DNA of 64,000 bases from Kalaharituber pfeilii (GCA_015179045.1 WHUZ01000007.1:1900962-1964961); one strand, 5' to 3'; numbered from the stretch's first letter, positions 11,534 to 24,508 are shown. Notes: generated by a model from the letters alone, not told the origin. A program made the numbers and translations.

Positions 11534-13092
11534 TCCGGCTCGAGAATATCGCCAATCGGTATCGATTCAACACTGCCAGTTGTCAGGTAAGGGAGCTCAG
11601 CCAGAGACGCGAGAAATGGACGAAATAAATAATAATAACAGTGGGATAGGCAGTGCGAAGCAGCGAAAGAAAGGCGAAGCTAGATAGCTGTGCTGCTCTC
11701 TTGCAGTCTGTGGGAAGGTTGCGAGCAGAGGGAGCTCTTGCGCACGCAAGGGGGCTGGCGATACTGGGCGCTCTTGAGTTACCTTCAGCCTGAGCTTCCC
11801 GGCAACCCGCTTCACCCCATTCAGCAATAACAAAATAGATTACTGTACTCGAGTACATTGCCTGCCGATCTATGCCAAAACAAAACTCGGTACCTATCAT
11901 CTCTTTGCGCGGCGATGATCTATGTCAACAACAGCAATGGAAAGAAAGCTCCAAGTGGCCGATAATAACCAGCATACCTCCCAGGTAGTTTTCCCCGCCG
12001 ACACTTCATTGCTTCTTGGTCACGTCTTCTAACTCAGCGGTATTCTGAGACTTAATTTGACTAATAATGTGTAGGTCTTCAAGCCACCACTCCGGAATGG
12101 TGCATTGATTTATGCGAACTACTGATAACCGACATATGCTCCTTCACAAGGGCTGGCTTCTTGTCATTTCCTCTGGCTCACGGATTTCCACTTATTGGTG
12201 GAAATTATCCTGCATACGGTAGTTGGATAATCGACACGCATACAAAGCATGATGCGGTGCTCGAGACCGGCATGCCTCTGGTAACAAAGTGAGCGGAACA
12301 TTCTCCCTGGTCCTGTGTAACATACATCCAAGTGAATCTCCGCTTCCTACGGAGCCTCCTAGCTCCTATTCTGCGAAAAAGGAGAGAAGATTCGAAAGCG
12401 TCATAAAAGTATACTGGCGCTTCTATTCCAATTGAATATGTTTGGCTTTTATAACCAACTCTTGTATACGTGATTCTTTGGCGTTGTATTTGATTCGTGT
12501 TCACTGATATGAACCATGACGGAGTAAACAAATAAACCGACTCCAAAACTTTGCCCTGACTTACTTGATTAATGTAAATTTTTTCCTTTTGTTAAGAAAT
12601 TTCTGCACTAAGCATTCATATATATGCAGTTTTCTGTTGCCTATATGGTAAGAAATCTAAAGAAAATCAAGCGGAAAATGGACCAATACGAAATGATAAT
12701 ATCCTGAACATAGCGTGTAAAGATAATTAATTAAAGATTCAACCAAGAAAGAGAGAGAAATCCCCAAACAACCATTATTAATGTATATATTAACAATGTC
12801 CGAGAAAAAGAAAAATGAAAGATTAAAAAAACAAAGAGCAGAAGAAGGGGAACAGAATAAGAGAATATGTATTCTGAGAGAAAGTAGTTGTACACTATAG
12901 TGAATAGTTGAATCGACGCTGTCCGAATGATTATCCACCCATCCATAAACCGCCTTCTCGCGCGGCATACCCCTCTGGCCCTCAGATTTATACTCGCTGA
13001 GGTCGGCCGAGGAGGGAAGTCATCTATTATACACAAATGGGTAATATATATGTATGGAATAGGTAATCTGGATGCGGGCCCGCGCCTAGGCA

Positions 13093-13163
13093 TCTAGGCA
13101 CTCCCAGGCACTCCAGGCACTCCAGGCACTCCAGGCACTCCAGGCACTCCAGGCACTCCAGGC
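13093..13163. repeat. Minisatellite, 9-bp unit AGGCACTCC
   Basis: About seven to eight tandem copies of AGGCACTCC, with one 10-bp variant at the left edge. The minus-strand frame would read (CLE)n, but there is no other sign of a gene. Confidence 0.9.
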
Positions 13164-13956
13164 ACCCTGCCTTACACTCACTTGACGTTCTCGTACACAG
13201 CCTAAAGAGACCGCTTGCCAAGATACGGCCAGAGGCCGAAAATACTAGTCTGGGCCAAATCCAGTTCCGCCTCTTTCATTTCCTCACACTTGCTCCAGCC
13301 CCCCACGCTCAGTCCATCTCAAACGTCAAACCATGTAAATACGAAAACTCGAACATTCCCGTGATACGAGGTAGAACAAATGCTGCTTATAACTCATATG
13401 AAATAAAGGAAGAAATAAAAATAATAAAATCAAAAGCTATGTATATAGAGTATAAATCGTCAAGATGAAGATGAAGCCTGATAGAATCAAGAAAATAAAA
13501 GAAAGATAAGTACGCGTATAGTGGTATTCATTCTAGGCTATCACCTCTAAAGAGGAAAGAGCCTGAAGGAAGATACTAACATGGAATTAGGCCAAGTACA
13601 CATCGCGCCGCCCTTTTTTTTTTTTTTTTCAGCTGAGGTAACTCACGGAGGATTGTTACATTTCTATATAATTCCAACACACAATGAAATATACTTGCAA
13701 TGTTCGTAAAGGTGTATCTCCACAGATGATATAAGGCACATAATGTACATTCCTGTCTACTTCACCTCCAATAATTTCCAACCACTATAGTTAGATGACT
13801 AGCAACTCTAGATCTCTTCCAAAAAAATTCTGACGAAAGTCTTCCGCACTTCTCTGCTAGTGTACCCCCCGCCACCTCTCCCTTCCTCCTTCTCCCCCTT
13901 CACTGTCACCGCCCTCCCACCTTCTTAACTCCCGCTCCTCCCCCTGGCCGCTCCTC

Positions 13957-13995
13957 CACCACCACCACCACCACCACCACCACCACCACCACCAC
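13957..13995. repeat. (CCA)n microsatellite
   Basis: A run of about 12 CCA triplets between pyrimidine-rich flanks, downstream of the next gene's stop. The apparent poly-Trp ORF on the minus strand is a by-product. Confidence 0.9.
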
Positions 13996-14073
13996 CTCTT
14001 CCTTCTTCCAATACTGCACCCTTTCCCCCTTCTCACCCATCCCCATCGACACATCTCCATACCCCGTTATCTC

Positions 14074-15123
14074 CTAACTCTCCCTTACATACATCGCCTC
14101 CGCCGGCGACTTCTGCACCGGCGGCGGCGGCGGCGGCGGTGGCGTCCTAGTCCACGGCACCGTGCCCTCCATTTCCGTTGGCGGAGGAGCAGCAGGGTCT
14201 GCAACTGCAGATGAGACGCGGCGGTGGCGCCGGTAGACGATGAATGTGATTGTGACGGCTGCAACAAGGATTACAAAGGCGGGGATTCCCGCGCCGAGGC
14301 CGGCTTTGAGGGCTATGGAGGAAGAGGAGGAAGAGGAGCTGGTCTCGGAGGAAGAGGAAGAGGTACCGGTGGGGTCGGAGGAAGGAATTGCGGTTTGGAA
14401 TGTGCTGGAGGTTGGTGTAACTAAATTCCCAGACCTGTTAGCGCAGCGTTACCCTGAACCGCCGTTACTCAACTCAGCAAGCATGAATTGAACTCTGGCG
14501 GGTATCGTTGAAAGGTATAACTCACTTGTATCCCCTCCCGTCGTCTCCGGAATCCAGTCGTCTACCACTATACTGTCCACAAGCGCTCCAGTCCTCGGCA
14601 CCACAAATCCATCCACCCCGTCCTCCGGCCCTGTCACATTCATCTCCTTCACCCTCCACGCATTCCCACAATACTCCACCATCACCGTTTGCACGTACTC
14701 GCTTCCCTCCCTCCACGTTCTCCCGCCGTCACATCGCTTCTCCACGCACTTACTCGCCCACACGACCCCCGTGCTCAGTTTCTCCGGCTGACACATGCAT
14801 GGCGTGTTGTTCTGGCACAAAAGCTGGTTGTCAACAGCATGGGCACCTCCCCAGAGACAGGTGTTTTCGCATTTGGCACTCTCGTTCCATAGCGGGAAGT
14901 ATGGAAGGTCCCATTCGCCGCTGGGACGGCCGCTCCAGGTGGCGGCGGAGGAGAGAGCCCCGGGTGGAGGAGTGTAGAGATTGTTGGTGGAGCCGTGGCG
15001 AGGGTAGAGAGGGTTTGGTGGTGGCGTCGTTTGTGGGGGAGACAGGGCGAAGGCGAAGAGGGGTGACGGGACAGGCGCACGCCGGTAGAGGTACGGACGC
15101 GCCTGGGGTGCTGGTGGTGCCAT
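14074..15123 (-). CDS. Cysteine-rich type I membrane protein with CFEM-like cysteine spacing
   Basis: Minus strand, two exons 15123-14526 and 14420-14074 with a 105-bp intron (GTGAGT...AATTTAG). The total of 945 nt gives 314 aa. Residues about 70-160 hold eight cysteines spaced C-x3-C-x13-C-x5-C-x-C-x14-C-x4-C-x20-C, close to the fungal CFEM pattern, though the usual Asp before CxC is not obvious, so the domain call is tentative. After a Ser-rich stalk (SSSSSETSSSSSSS) comes one transmembrane helix (IPAFVILVAAVTITFIVYRR) and a short Pro-rich cytoplasmic tail. This topology resembles fungal wall-stress sensors and CFEM receptors. A strong N-terminal signal peptide is not evident: only LFAFALS near residue 22-28 is hydrophobic, so the start could be further upstream. 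Function unknown. Confidence 0.7.
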
Positions 15124-16725
15124 AGTCGCTGTGATATGTCTGTATATATGTTGGAGTCGTAGAGACGGCCGATTTCCACCGGTCCAGCTTCTCTAATCCC
15201 TAGGCAGTTCTATACCCCAATGCTTTTCCAATCCCAATTGATCGTCTTCACAAATAATCCTCCCAATCAATCCTATCTCTTACAAGCGCCTTCGAGACTA
15301 ATCCACTATATCCTTTTCTGCACTTTACGGCCTTTTTCTGTATGTGCCCAGCTCACAAATATATTCAACTCATCCCCTTCCTAACCTAAACTTTCGGGAG
15401 AGTCTAGGCACGAGATCAAGCTCTTGCGGATATCTTTGTTCGCGCTATATATCACAACTGATCACAGCGAGCTCAATATATTCTCCAGCTCAAGTTCCTC
15501 GATCGCCCTCGGTTGAGCACGCAAAATGTCGATCCCAAACTCGCACCGTTCCCCAACTCGACGGTAAATAAAGCTGGTCAAATATGTTGTTGCGCCGGTC
15601 AGGTGGACGTCGATGCGCTCGTGAGCCGAAAACACTTTTCAATCTTTCTGAAAATATTTGAACAATTTGACCCTTTATTTTTTTTCTGTCGGCGTACAGT
15701 TCACCCATGGACCCGCGGCCGATCTTCCTCCTACAAGCGCCCAAGTTCAAATTTAGTCCTGTCGCACAAAACATGACAAGGGAGCCCAGAAGGTTTATAA
15801 AAACCCAGGCACCAAAAAAAGCCGAAATATCGATGTCGGTATCGTAACTGTGGTCGTAACGGTTCGTCCTTTTTCGATTCTATAAATCTCAATGTAGCCT
15901 TAATCAAATTCCCGTAATCTTCACAACCACGCGGCACCTCTGCTGCGCGTTCGGCTCTTTCAACTCGAAAAAACGAATGAAATGAGAAAAGAAAACGATG
16001 CGACAAACAGTGCGCTCAAACGGCCACAGGGGGCTGCATATTCCCAATCTCGGATCCCGCATCCCGCACCCCCATCCCCCATCCCCATTCCCATCCCCCT
16101 GCCCCGGCAGCTGTACTCGGGGGTAGGGGTAAGTCTTCAGAAGCGCATACAATGTGACAGGGATAGTAGCTAGGATACAGTTCACCAGTTGGTTATGTAA
16201 TACTTGTTAACCTACAGTCTTTTCCTACACGCTTCCCATCGCTACATGATTTAACGTTTGTTTTCAACCAACTCGCACAGCCTCGAATCCCGCTGAAGCC
16301 TCATACAATAGTGAAATGAAAATCCGAGCTCGGCACACAAATGTTTCGATCATGAAATTCACAATCGAGAAACTACAGTACTTGGGTTGAGCGCGTCTGG
16401 ATTATTACTTTACGTGATGAATGCGCAAACGAAGTGGAAAAGCTTCAAGAGTGGGATAAAATGATAATAGCAAGACTCTTGTCATGAGTTAGAAGTGTGC
16501 CACATTGACTTTGCTGTTATGGTAGTCAGATGGAATTATGCATTTATTTTATTGACTTGTATGCAATTAAAAAATACGTGTGTTGTATTTTTGTGTGTAA
16601 ATCCCATACAAAAGTTCTGAAGACTTTTCGACAAAAAGTCATACCACTTCACTTTTGACCCCCTGTCAGGTGGCGCACCCTATGCTTGCATAGCGCTTCT
16701 GGGTACTTTCCCCTACCTCCTAGTA
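15124..16725. other. Intergenic, no gene seen
   Basis: Contains a pyrimidine-rich CCCCCATCC-type tract at about 16048-16115, and only shadow ORFs. Confidence 0.6.
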
Positions 16726-17154
16726 CAGTTACACCTTACTACTGGATGACCAAAATCCAACACCTTCTGTCCGGTTTAACCTAGCGTACGGTATAACAAA
16801 TTTTGCAGGGGTGCCTGCCAGGGGGTTAAAGAACTTAGTAAGCCAATTGAGAGATACAATGTGCCTGGAGACTGGTATTCCAGCGGGGTATTCTCTTCTC
16901 AATCTCCCAAGATATTACAGAACTTTGAACATTGAATTCAAGATATTGAGAATACTTCAATAATACCAATATAACACACAGAAGGTACAAAATAAGTTTC
17001 ATGGTTGAGTCCTTCGTCTGGTTCAGCTAGTTGGCTTGTATGCAATTTGAATTTAAGTGTCTATAGTTTTGTTGTCCGGTCCGGTTTAACTGGGTGTCCG
17101 GTATAGCTAATTTTTTTGTATGTAAGGGTCGTCCGGTGTAGCAAGGTATAACTG
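16726..17154. mobile_element. MITE with pogo/Tc1-like termini and TA target duplication
   Basis: The left end CAGTTACACCTTACT and the right end (inverted) CAGTTATACCTTGCT are flanked on both sides by TA (16724-16725, 17155-17156). Internal GTCCGGTTTAAC and CCGGTATA motifs recur near each end as subterminal repeats. At 429 bp it is too short for a transposase, so it is non-autonomous. Confidence 0.75.
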
Positions 17155-17156
17155 TA

Positions 17157-18432
17157 TTACCTATCACAGCAATCACTAAGGTCCATGGTCCTCCTCTGTC
17201 ACAGAATCCATATCGATATCCATGCTGCATGTCTTACACCCACATGGGAAAGCCCATAAGCATTCTGATTGTTTTAATGCTGTATGCATAAAGACCGGGG
17301 TAATAGCCCATCTGTAAGAAGAAAAAAGGTTTCTTCCTGCAGCATTACAGCACACTTGTAATCTCAGGCTGTCCAAAGGTCATAGCTAGGGTTTTTGTGG
17401 AATGACTAATTAACTTGTACCATGTTTCCAGCTCACCGGAGGTGGATCTAGCTAGGTACCCGGACGGCCGCCCTCCCGTTATCTGTTACAGAGTGCTTGA
17501 ATCCTTTCGAGGCAACATTCCTATTAAGTAGTTGTGCTACCCTACACTCACTTTCATGATCAGTAATCATAATTACTCAGCGGAATTTGAATTTGTTTTT
17601 CTCTCATGTGACAGTATCGCGTGAATCATGATTTTACTATACCATAACTAGCAGCTTGTTAGGACTCATAGTATCGGGCCAAAGGTGCTATGTAATGTAC
17701 CGTACCGGCATCTTTTCGGTAATTTCTTTTTGAACTTCTTCCAGAGCTTGGGGCTGGTATCATACGGGTAGTACATGTAGCTATAAAAAATAAAGGATAT
17801 TAGTTGAAGTTAAATTTGTATCATAACAATCCGATATCTCTCTGATCCACCAGTACTGGTTGCTAGCGAGATACCAGTAGTGGCAATAATGAAGTATACT
17901 TACTTATCATAGTGTATCCCCACGCCCATCAGTATACGTAAACTCCTGTGAGTTTACTTACATACATATGCAACGACTTCGAACCCACCATAGATCTGAA
18001 AATGATCAAGAGCGCACTCGGTGACGCAACTTGATGGAAATTCAGGGTCTGAATAAGTAACTGCCTATATATATACTTGCCCCTGCCGGAGAAAAGACAC
18101 TACCTTCGGGCATATGATAAAAGTTTTTGCTCGGAGAGAGATAATAAAGGTATTGGTATTATCTGATTGTACACGTGCAGTGTAAATTTAAACATCTTTC
18201 GATGGCGCCGTAATTTCCATTGCCCATGGCAAGCACAAGAAGCAGAGCGGAACGAGATAAATATCAATATGACGCTGGAATAAATGAGGCATCCATGAGT
18301 ATGATTCCTCATTTGGAGGCATGCGCAACTCCCCTCCCCACCAAGTACTCCTCGGAACCCCTTCGCTTTCTCAACTTCTGCCCACGAATCCACCGTCCTC
18401 TACGTACCTAAGTAATTCCCCCGCCCCCATAA
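17157..18432. other. Intergenic, no gene seen
   Basis: Only shadow ORFs; the right part is the 3' flank of the first BTB gene. Confidence 0.55.
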
Positions 18433-19455
18433 CTAGTCATCGTCGCTCATGACCAGCAACCCTACTAAATCTCGCATCAGTTCCGGTGCCCGCCTGCACA
18501 CCTCCTCCAATAAACCCCCTCCCATCCTTGCTCCCTTCACTCCCCCATCCGCCATCCACACATTCCTCAGAAAGTGCTTTATCGCCAACCCACCCCAACT
18601 ATGCGGACAGTCGCTCCTCAGAAGCCTTAACCCGCTTCCCTCCCCGCTCATCTCATAGACCAGAATCAGGTACTCGAGCACTAGTTTCCTGGTCGGCAAT
18701 GTCGAGGCCCGGATATATTGCGCTGCTGCGTGGAGCAGCGGTTGGCACGCATACTTCTCCGCTAGGATGTACACTTGCGAGTGGAACAGCCTTGTCAGAA
18801 GTTGGCTCTGGTCCGTCTGCGGTGTCATAATAGCGACAAGCGGGAGCGAGTACGTTGGAACTGGCGTTGGAGGTGTCGGGGAGCCTGCAGCTTTTGAGGG
18901 GGTAGTACTTAGAGGGGGTATGTAAGACAGCACCTCGACAAGCTTCGAAAATACCTCCGGATCATCGTCCGGCAGGGAAACTGTGTTTGTCGTCGACTCG
19001 AGGTAGGGCCCGTTAAGTGCCGCTCGAAAAAAAGGCAATTGCATCAGGAGGAGCTGCGGGACGTGAAATGCTATAGCATCGGGCCCGACAAGGAGGGTTG
19101 TGCGTGGGCAGGAGAGGCACCTGAAACGGTGGCGAGCAGAGCCCCGAGAAAATGTCAGGTCGAATGCTCACGACCTAGCATTAGGGGGCATATAATGCCA
19201 GAGCGGTTTCGAGTCGGAGTATGATCACAGAATCAACGCTTACCGAGCATATGGTCCCAACGGCCAAGGAGTGACAGCCTCCATATCAACTGTCGCCAGC
19301 TTCTCCTCACATTCAGACTCAGAACCTTCGGGTAGCTTTTTGTCATCTGCCTCACTCAACGACCTCTCCTCTGCTTTGAAATTCTTCTCTTGCTCAGAAC
19401 TCTCCATATCACCTGAGCATCCCACTCTGCTGTTCCCTACACCCTCAATCAGCAC
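18433..19455 (-). CDS. BTB/POZ domain protein (paralogue 1)
   Basis: Minus strand, exons 19455-19244 and 19120-18433 joined over a 124-bp intron (GTAAGC...GTTTCAG). The total is 900 nt, 299 aa. The first exon encodes an acidic Glu/Ser/Lys-rich leader of about 70 residues. Exon two holds the BTB fold: TTLLVG, the VPQLLLMQLPFFRAAL helix, then VSLPDDDPEVFSKLVEVLSY, matching the D-D-P-E/x-F/V core seen in fungal BTB proteins. It continues with the helical LFHSQVYILAEKYACQPL segment. The tail (VWMADGGVKGA, RAPELMRDLVGLL) is shared with the two BTB genes at 21.1 and 24.5 kb. BTB domains mediate dimerisation and often recruit cullin-3 ligases. No BACK, Kelch or zinc-finger partner is visible, so the role is unknown. 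Confidence 0.85.
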
Positions 19456-21129
19456 GCAGTCATCAAAAAGAGTTTCCCACCACTACTCTGCTCCCGTGGA
19501 CTTGGGCTAATACTAATATCTGGGAATTCGTGCAATTCTGTCTTGCGCAGACCCCCCTCAGCCGCGGATATGGGGCTCCTATCAAACTGTATATGTGACC
19601 TCGAAGCAACGCAGTGTGTATTCTTGGAGGGAAAAATTATAATAAAATCACAAGATTATAATGTGCACAAGAGACTTGGTGCGAGAAAATCTCTCCGATA
19701 AAACTTCACGTCAAAAAAAAGCTATCAAGAGTTCTGTAGCTTATAACTTCAGTTTTTGTTGACTATGCATATATATTAGCTTTACTCAGAGGCAATGCAT
19801 GCGAAAAGCTACCGAAGAGAACTTCACTGGTAAGATATACAGCTCCCCTCAGACTCATATCGTAATGATAATTGAGTTGCGGCTTATGTACCACTTGAAT
19901 GCGTACGGTACCATCATTCATCCCTGGGTACGAAGTGCACCCTAGTACTGCAGCTAAGCCTCAGTACCCATACTGACAAATAAATTTAATTAGATCCTTA
20001 CCATAGAGGAGCATGCAATATCACATCTGACAATGCGGGTTATAAAGCTCTTTGTGACTAATAAGGCAACGGCCCAAGCTCTAACCTGTGGCGATGCGGC
20101 TCGAATTTTACCCCGCACCCAGCAACTCATGATTATTATTAGAGAGATTGCGAATTGAAGCTGGCCTTAAAATCGGGCGCTATGCAGTGCATAGCGTAAA
20201 AATGTGGCAGGGGCAGTGACAGGGCATGAGAAAGAGCGTTGGGCCAGCCTGGCCTTAATACCCCCCCTTTCTGGGCCAGTCTGGCCCAGAATTCTTTTGG
20301 CTGGCCTTATTAACAGGGGAGCAACCAGACTAGACGGGGGGTCGTCCAAGGGTCCCCAGTGAATAACTGGGGCTCCTGGTCCAGTGGCGCACCCCCCGGT
20401 TTTAAGGCCAGCTTCAATTCGCAATCTCTCTGACAGGATCACTAAGCACACGAACACGAACACGTGCACTAGCACTCCGGGCTGCAATGAAGAACGAAGA
20501 TCAAGAATTCAAATATCGACCACATATATTCACAGGATATAGGCCTATTGAGTAATTACCAACCTGATCAGCGCCATTAAAATCCTGTCGAGTACAAACA
20601 ATGTCCGCGAAAGTGCGTTGAGTAAATATTCCTGAGGCTTGCGATCTTCAGATGAGGTCAAAACTAGATTTATCTACATGTAGTTCACTGTATACATATA
20701 GCATACTCCAGTGATTTCCCCGCATACACAATCAGGGTCGAAAGTGTACTGTAATATTCAAACCGCCAGTCGAATACGACAAGCAAACATTCATAGAGCC
20801 TACATTCTAAGCTAGCACCAATTTTCACTATTTCAGGTGCAGGTACCATCCTGGGCCTTTCAATTTCAAGCTTTATCTATGCACGTTATCTAGACCCAAT
20901 TTTCAATGTTCGATACTGCATGCGGTGCGTTTACCTCCTACGAAACATGCTAGATCCCAAGACGCACTGAGGTACGAGTACAGGCTGAGCCTCACCTCTT
21001 GTAATATTTAAAGTCAAACAGCTCCACCACTCAGATATATACATATATCATCTTTCCCCCCACACTAGATTAATTCAGTGGCATAAACCTCTTGCTATCC
21101 TCACTACTATTCCGAAGCAAAAAGGCATC
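19456..21129. other. Intergenic with one inverted-repeat element
   Basis: Likely the promoter region of the minus-strand BTB gene and, at the right, of the plus-strand one. It contains the MITE-like element at 20141-20431. No other gene seen. Confidence 0.55.
20141..20431. mobile_element. Short element with 32-bp terminal inverted repeats
   Basis: AGAGAGATTGCGAATTGAAG starts the left arm (20141-20172) and its exact reverse complement ends the right arm (20400-20431). The interior (about 230 bp) is rich in GGCCAG/CTGGCC motifs and has no ORF of note. No clear target duplication could be assigned. Most likely a MITE. Confidence 0.7.
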
Positions 21130-22224
21130 ATGTCTAACACAGACTTCTCGAGCTCCTCCAGGAAAAAGATCCCAACGGAGTTTCTTATCGACCTGGTGAC
21201 CCCGCCATGGCAGCTAGGTAACTTTGCCAGGTACAATACCTCCACCAGCGCTCTTCCAACCAGCAAGTAACTCTAGCTCATTCACTCCCCCCGCCCCCTA
21301 TATGCTGACAGATGGGCACACACTAACCCCAGCACCGCCCAATGGCAAAACAGGCAATTGAACTCGCCACTTGTAACGCTCGTCGTGGGAAAGGAGAAAA
21401 CCCAGTTTTTCGCGCACGAGGAAGTCCTATCCAAGGTCGCGTTTTTCAAAAACGCCCTGCTTGCGTTCCGCGAGCCCTACGCATGGGGGTTTGGCTCAAC
21501 TTCCTTTACTAGCCTAGGGGACGGCACGACGAGCACCGCTCCCGGGACTTTCGCTTCCGATAATCCATCCTCATCCACCTCTCAAACGCATGCCGCACCG
21601 AAAGCTCACACCTCCCGCCCTCTCTACCCCTCCTCTGACCCTGCCAATGCGAATAAATTGATACACATGCCTTCTGACGACCCAGAGATTGTTAGCAAGC
21701 TCCTCGAGTTTTTGTACACAGACAATTACACTCCCCTAGAGGTGCCTTCTTCAGTTTTCTCCTCCTCCAACCCCCAATACAGTTCTGAGCCGCTCCGGCT
21801 TCAGGAGCGGAACAATGACCGTCGTACCTTCATTATAAAGCTCTTTCACGCCCACGTATACGCACTAGCAGAGAAGTACTCCTATCAGCCTCTTTGCGAA
21901 CTCGCAGCCTCCCGCGTCCGTCAGAACCTGATATATCTTGGCCCCCAGCTGCTAGAGTACATGGTCGGCGTATATGAGGCAACTCCTCGGACTAGTGCAA
22001 TGCGCATTGCAAATCTAATGCGCGGAGGTGAGGGAAAATTCGTGCACGGGACCGCATGGGATCCTGATAGCATGAGGCATTGGGTCTCAACGTGGTGGAG
22101 AGCTGATGGGGGATTTGAAGGGGCCAACGAGGAAGGTGGAATTATGGTTGAGGCGTTTAAGAGGTGTCCGGAGTTGGCAAGGGATTTGTTAGTATTAGTG
22201 TCCGATGTCGCGCACGATGATTGA
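21130..22224 (+). CDS. BTB/POZ domain protein (paralogue 2)
   Basis: Plus strand, exons 21130-21266 and 21333-22224 with a 66-bp intron (GTAACT...CTAACCCCAG). The total of 1029 nt gives 342 aa. Exon one supplies a short leader starting MSNTDFSSSSRKK. The BTB core begins SPLVTLVVGKEKTQFFAHEEVLSK split over about residues 50-75, continues VAFFKNALL, has a Ser/Thr-rich insert, then HMPSDDPEIVSKLLEFLYTD. The second half has KLFHAHVYALAEKYSYQPL and the shared C-terminal module (WWRADGGFEGA, FKRCPELARDLLVLV). It is about 200 nt downstream of a stretch with a TATA-like sequence (21040-21050). Function is unknown beyond a protein-protein interaction fold. Confidence 0.87.
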
Positions 22225-23688
22225 CAACATTCTCGCTCCTTCTGTTTCGATTCTAATATGCTTTCTCCCCATTTGCCCTTTGCATGCCAGGATTAGCTCA
22301 TGCTGCGCCATAAATTAGTATTCTCTTTTGTTCCACCTGAGCCTTATGTTGACCTCTATTGACTATTGAGCTGGCCAAGGGAACAGCACAGCCCCATCGA
22401 TGTGTTTATGCATATTTATCGGGTACATGTATTGTAGACGTTTATAAATAAATTTCCTTCTTCTCAGCCACATGAGAATCTAGATCTGGATACGGAAACA
22501 GGCCGTATGCACCCTGAATTGGGAGGCGGATATTCATTCACTTGCGATTCACCCGTTCGTATTAAGGTAGGTGGTGGTATGGCAATTGCAACCCCCCTCC
22601 CTCTTTGGAAAGAAAGCCAAGACCATAAGTCGCAAAACTTCCCGAACGGCATCATAGGTTCTCATTCGCAGCTTTTTTGGGGAACAAGCCAGTACAGTGC
22701 CACTTCGAGGTTCAAGCGGAGGAAGGACGCATGTATTTATATCCAACCGTAAGTAGTACAACGGCTGCTGTCTTTCTCTGCAACAATCGCAGCGCCCACT
22801 TGACTCAAGTTGGTTTAATTGCCTCGTATCCTTGCGGTAAGCGGTTCCGATGTATTGTATCTCAATTAAGCAACGCCATGAATTTGATTCTTCCAGGCGG
22901 CGCAGCTTTATAGTTGAGCCCCGCATCTTCCAATCGTGTCTCACTGGACAGCCTGGATACTCATATTGATCTTCTTTGCAGTTCCCACTGAGGCAGAGCC
23001 CAAGGCACCTCACCCGCGCAGAATTCTGACATTCGATGAATCACCGCCCAAGATGCTATGCATAGTCTTTAGATGTAGGAAGTTAAAGTATACAATGGCA
23101 CGAGAGAATATATCGTAGTACAGCCTCGTGCTGTGCAACCCCTGCAAATGCGGGCTCGTGCAGATCCACTAAATACATGGCAGATCATCAGCCGCAGCCT
23201 GCACAACTCCGACTACAAAGTTGACATCAGACCCTTCATCATTTATATTCTTGCTGTCGTGCATCACCTCAAATAGAGCGCCGCGACATGCACCACGGTC
23301 TAAATTTCCGGTGGTGCTAGCCTCCGAGACGAGCTACCAATATCAGCGAGAAGGTTTCGATGTTTAATGTGCTTACAAGAGCTTTCGAGTTCAATATCAG
23401 CCACAGCTCAGTGCGCAAGATAAACCGTCCCCCTGTTGCTGGACTCCCGGTGCCGGCCTATATCATCCGACTCAGTTGCGAGAACACGAGAACCATCCAG
23501 TCCCTACGCAAGAGGTGCACCTAGCCAAAGTTCTGTGGCGGTCATTAGCTGGTTAAGTGATTGAAAAGCGACATCAGCCGAACTCAAAATTTTCAGAACG
23601 CAATAATCACTGGACGATTTGAATAGCAATCCCTGACAGAAAACTTCACGACTTACGCATATTGACTGCAGTTAATCGGAATATAGCC
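22225..23688. other. Intergenic, no gene seen
   Basis: Short shadow ORFs only; likely 3' flank of the second BTB gene and promoter of the next gene. Confidence 0.55.
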
Positions 23689-24487
23689 ATGATTAATCTC
23701 TCGCAGCTCCATCAACCCACCCGTCCGACAGTATCCATGGCCTCTGCAACCTACAGTAACCATTTACAGCTCCCGCCACTAACAAGCCCCTCAACTAGCG
23801 TAGCATCTTCATCTGAATCGGCAAATGCTGCCAGTAGCTCTAGCACAGCGAATATGCATAGCCCTGGTACCCCTAGCTACGGCCATCGCAGCTACAACAC
23901 ACCTGCGCAAGCAACCCCTAGACCAGATATAATCAATATGACCCGTGCTAGGTCGACCTCATCGCCGTCGATAATGGACGTCCCCATGAGCCCTTCAATT
24001 GCTGCTGCGGGCAACGTCGCTTGGGATCGACTTGACTGTGTAGACAGCCCCAACCGTGTCCGCCCCGAAAGTGTAGGCCCGATGTACTCTCAAGATTGGG
24101 AGGCCAAGGCGGAGCTGTTCCAGCGTAGTGCAAGCGCCGCAGCCTACGGCGGAGGAATTGGCATGTCGCGCGAGGAACGTGAGCGCCGCGCGCGGGAGAA
24201 GCGGGAGAAACGACGGGTACAGGATATCGGCGCGAGCTCAGTGATGCCAGAGTTGGAGGCCGATGATGCGTCCACAGTGCATACCACGGTAATAAGAACA
24301 CCATCGACATCATTGGTTTCGCAGATAGCGCAGCAGATGCCCTTGAGACCTTGGACGTTGGGAGAATTTGCAAAGTAGGTGTCACTCTTATTATCATTCT
24401 TCCCATTTCCAATTGAATTCTAGTCAAAGTCTTGAAGATATGCTTGCGTACCACATCAGGGCATGGAGATTTACAGTGTCAATATAA
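23689..24487 (+). CDS. Hypothetical Ser/Pro-rich protein
   Basis: The open frame runs from ATG 23689 to TAG 24378 (229 aa). It is low-complexity, Ser/Thr/Pro-rich in the first 150 residues, with a strongly basic EERERRAREKREKRR stretch (about 165-190) that may be a coiled coil or nuclear signal. A GTAGGT at 24375 and an acceptor TTCTAG at 24421-24423 would extend the frame through 24424-24487 (LGEFANQSLEDML...), ending at TAA, so I give the longer span as an alternative; the upstream part is the same in both. No family recognised. It sits 21 bp before the start of the third BTB gene if the longer form is right, which makes the longer form less certain. Confidence 0.5.
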
Positions 24488-24508
24488 ATTTCCGATTTCC
24501 TGCTTCTT

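Larger units (their letters stand above)
11534..14073. other. Intergenic, no gene seen
   Basis: AT-rich sequence with only shadow ORFs. It holds a 9-bp minisatellite (13093-13163), a T-tract at 13614-13629 and a (CCA)n microsatellite (13957-13995). The part just above 11534 is the likely promoter of the metallopeptidase. Confidence 0.6.

Noticed and set aside
13027..13221. ORF with (CLE)n repeats
   Set aside because: Produced by the 9-bp minisatellite; no motif or splice context.
13614..13629. T run as a retroposon tail
   Set aside because: Adjacent bases CAGCTGAGG do not match the bodies and no target duplication is visible.
13857..14060. ORF with a poly-Trp run on the minus strand
   Set aside because: It is a translation of the (CCA)n microsatellite; no flanking coding signal.
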